DNA from: Cognatishimia maritima
GTDB lineage: Bacteria > Pseudomonadota > Alphaproteobacteria > Rhodobacterales > Rhodobacteraceae
Length of the DNA: 64,000 nt
Reading direction: 5' to 3'
Assembly: GCF_900129685.1 (NCBI RefSeq)
Contig: NZ_FQWM01000002.1
Coordinates: 148,654 to 212,653 of the forward strand
Each line of letters begins with the position of its first letter. The first letter of the stretch is position 1. The notes beneath the pieces were generated by a model. It saw nothing but the letters and a program-made list of their open reading frames with translations, was not told the DNA's origin and searched no databases. Shown piece after piece: positions 63,216-64,000 of the stretch. The position numbers and the translations under genes were made by a program.

Positions 63216-64000
63216 CTGACGCTGTGCTGTCGTTTTGCAGCCCGGCATAGGCAAAAATATCCCCAGTCATTCCTGAGATATCGAGCCCTCCGCCACCAGT
63301 CGCGGGATCAGCAGCGGCATCATTGTTCCAATCGCCTGCCCCATTTCTGCGCATCCAGAATTCGGACGTGCCCAGATCCACCGCCAATTGCACAACATCG
63401 CCGTCAAGCAGGCTTGCACCCATTGCCGTGTTACCCGCCGAATGAAAAACGTAACTGCCGCTCCAGAAACAACGCCCCGTGCCAAAGGCACCGCCGTTTA
63501 GGGCCGTTGTGCCCGATGTCGCTAGCCCAACACCCAGCACCTGCGGGCCAAGATCGAACTCCAGATAAACTTTGCCGGTCAGCACGGTAACGCCCCGCGT
63601 ATGACGCACGCCGCTAATGTCCGCAGTTGCAGACACCTGTCGATCCGCGTCGCTGTAAGCCAACTCCAACGGAGCGCCGGTATTGATGTTGCTGTCCCAT
63701 GACGCGCTACCACCCGATGCCGCAACCACCGCATTGGTCGCCGCGCTCTGGGCCGGGCTGCTGGACCCGCTCGCGTTGATGGCAATCACGCGAACAGATA
63801 ACGTCTGACCGACGTCCTGCGGCTGCACCTCATAACTCACTGCCGTCGCACCAGAGATTTCAGACCCCGAAGAAAGCCACTGATACTGATAGGCCGTTGG
63901 GCTGTTGCTCCAACTCCCAGTTGTCGCTGTCAGCACGTCCCCAACGCTGGGCGAAAGGGTATCAATCACAGGCAGCAGCTGGTTCACAGGGACGTCGCCC
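63148..64000 (-). CDS. Large Ig-like surface/extracellular protein, C-terminal part (5' truncated)
   Basis: The minus-strand frame is open to the window end, so the N terminus lies outside. The visible 284 residues start with an Ig-like bacterial repeat (about 90 residues, with SVGDVLTATTGSWSNSP, YQYQWLSSG and GQTLSVRVIAINASG), then a beta-rich domain resembling SPRY/B30.2 or concanavalin folds (KVYLEFDLGP, VVQLAVDLGTSEFWMRR). The protein looks secreted and adhesive. The C terminus overlaps the GT4 gene by 68 bases. The family is not recognised with certainty. Confidence 0.65.
   Translation of the reverse strand, partial: GDVPVNQLLPVIDTLSPSVGDVLTATTGSWSNSPTAYQYQWLSSGSEISGATAVSYEVQPQDVGQTLSVRVIAINASGSSSPAQSAATNAVVAASGGSASWDSNINTGAPLELAYSDADRQVSATADISGVRHTRGVTVLTGKVYLEFDLGPQVLGVGLATSGTTALNGGAFGTGRCFWSGSYVFHSAGNTAMGASLLDGDVVQLAVDLGTSEFWMRRNGAGDWNNDAAADPATGGGGLDISGMTGDIFAYAGLQNDSTASVTLQGTADRQSYGAPAGFAPLG

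Noticed and set aside
1-64000. CRISPR arrays, tRNA or rRNA genes, insertion sequences, integrases and prophage genes
   Set aside because: No spaced direct repeats, clover-leaf or rRNA-like segments, transposase or integrase motifs were seen in reading both strands.

Overview
The window looks like a chromosomal segment of a marine alphaproteobacterium of the Roseobacter group (Rhodobacteraceae). The clues are the moderately high GC, a trimethylamine-N-oxide (TMAO) uptake and demethylation operon, a bacterial voltage-gated sodium channel, a malyl-CoA lyase, DUF1523 and P1-peptidase genes, and many ABC transporters. I see no rRNA, tRNA, insertion sequence, CRISPR array or prophage. Almost all of the DNA is coding, with many ATGA-type overlaps. 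The two gaps above 300 bases (17734-18181 and 22314-22853) are described as features.

Layout. 1-1.8 kb: the end of a molybdopterin oxidoreductase (SoeABC/DmsABC type) with its iron-sulfur and membrane subunits. 1.8-14 kb: DUF1523 protein, BacNav channel, P1-family peptidase, a phytase-like secreted esterase behind a Pho-box array, an actin-fold Hsp70 relative, a small heat-shock protein with an RpoH-type promoter and a ROSE-like RNA thermometer, two coupled trypsin-like proteases, a DUF599 protein, RlmH, RsfS and an MscS channel. 14-22 kb: leucine biosynthesis in the order leuC, glycosyltransferase, leuD, membrane protein, secreted endonuclease/phosphatase-fold protein, leuB, then a DMT exporter. 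22-28 kb: an oppABCDF peptide transporter preceded by a long, apparently structured leader. 28-33 kb: a malyl-CoA lyase of the serine-cycle type, then a TetR regulator facing a GST-cupin-amine oxidase operon that shares its operator motif.

32.8-40 kb: the tdm-tmoX-tmoV-tmoW operon for TMAO import and cleavage, divergent from a LacI-type regulator, with two palindromic operators exactly 22 bp apart between them. 40-43 kb: lipid A/Kdo genes (waaA, a lipid A-type acyltransferase) around a DSP-type phosphatase. 43-53 kb: a sugar regulon with two xylose-isomerase-like epimerases, two Gfo/Idh/MocA dehydrogenases, a CUT1 ABC transporter and its LacI regulator, with four matching operators at its two promoter regions. 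53-64 kb: an exopolysaccharide locus with galU, a GT2, an ExoY-type priming transferase, a Wzz/tyrosine-kinase-like protein whose kinase part is degenerate, a flippase, an acyltransferase, an O-antigen ligase/polymerase-like protein and a GT4, ending in a truncated Ig-like surface protein.

The most interesting signals are regulatory: the RNA thermometer, the Pho boxes, three operator systems that can be paired with the regulators next to them, and the unexplained opp leader. Functional names come from remembered family features and visible motifs, not from database searches.
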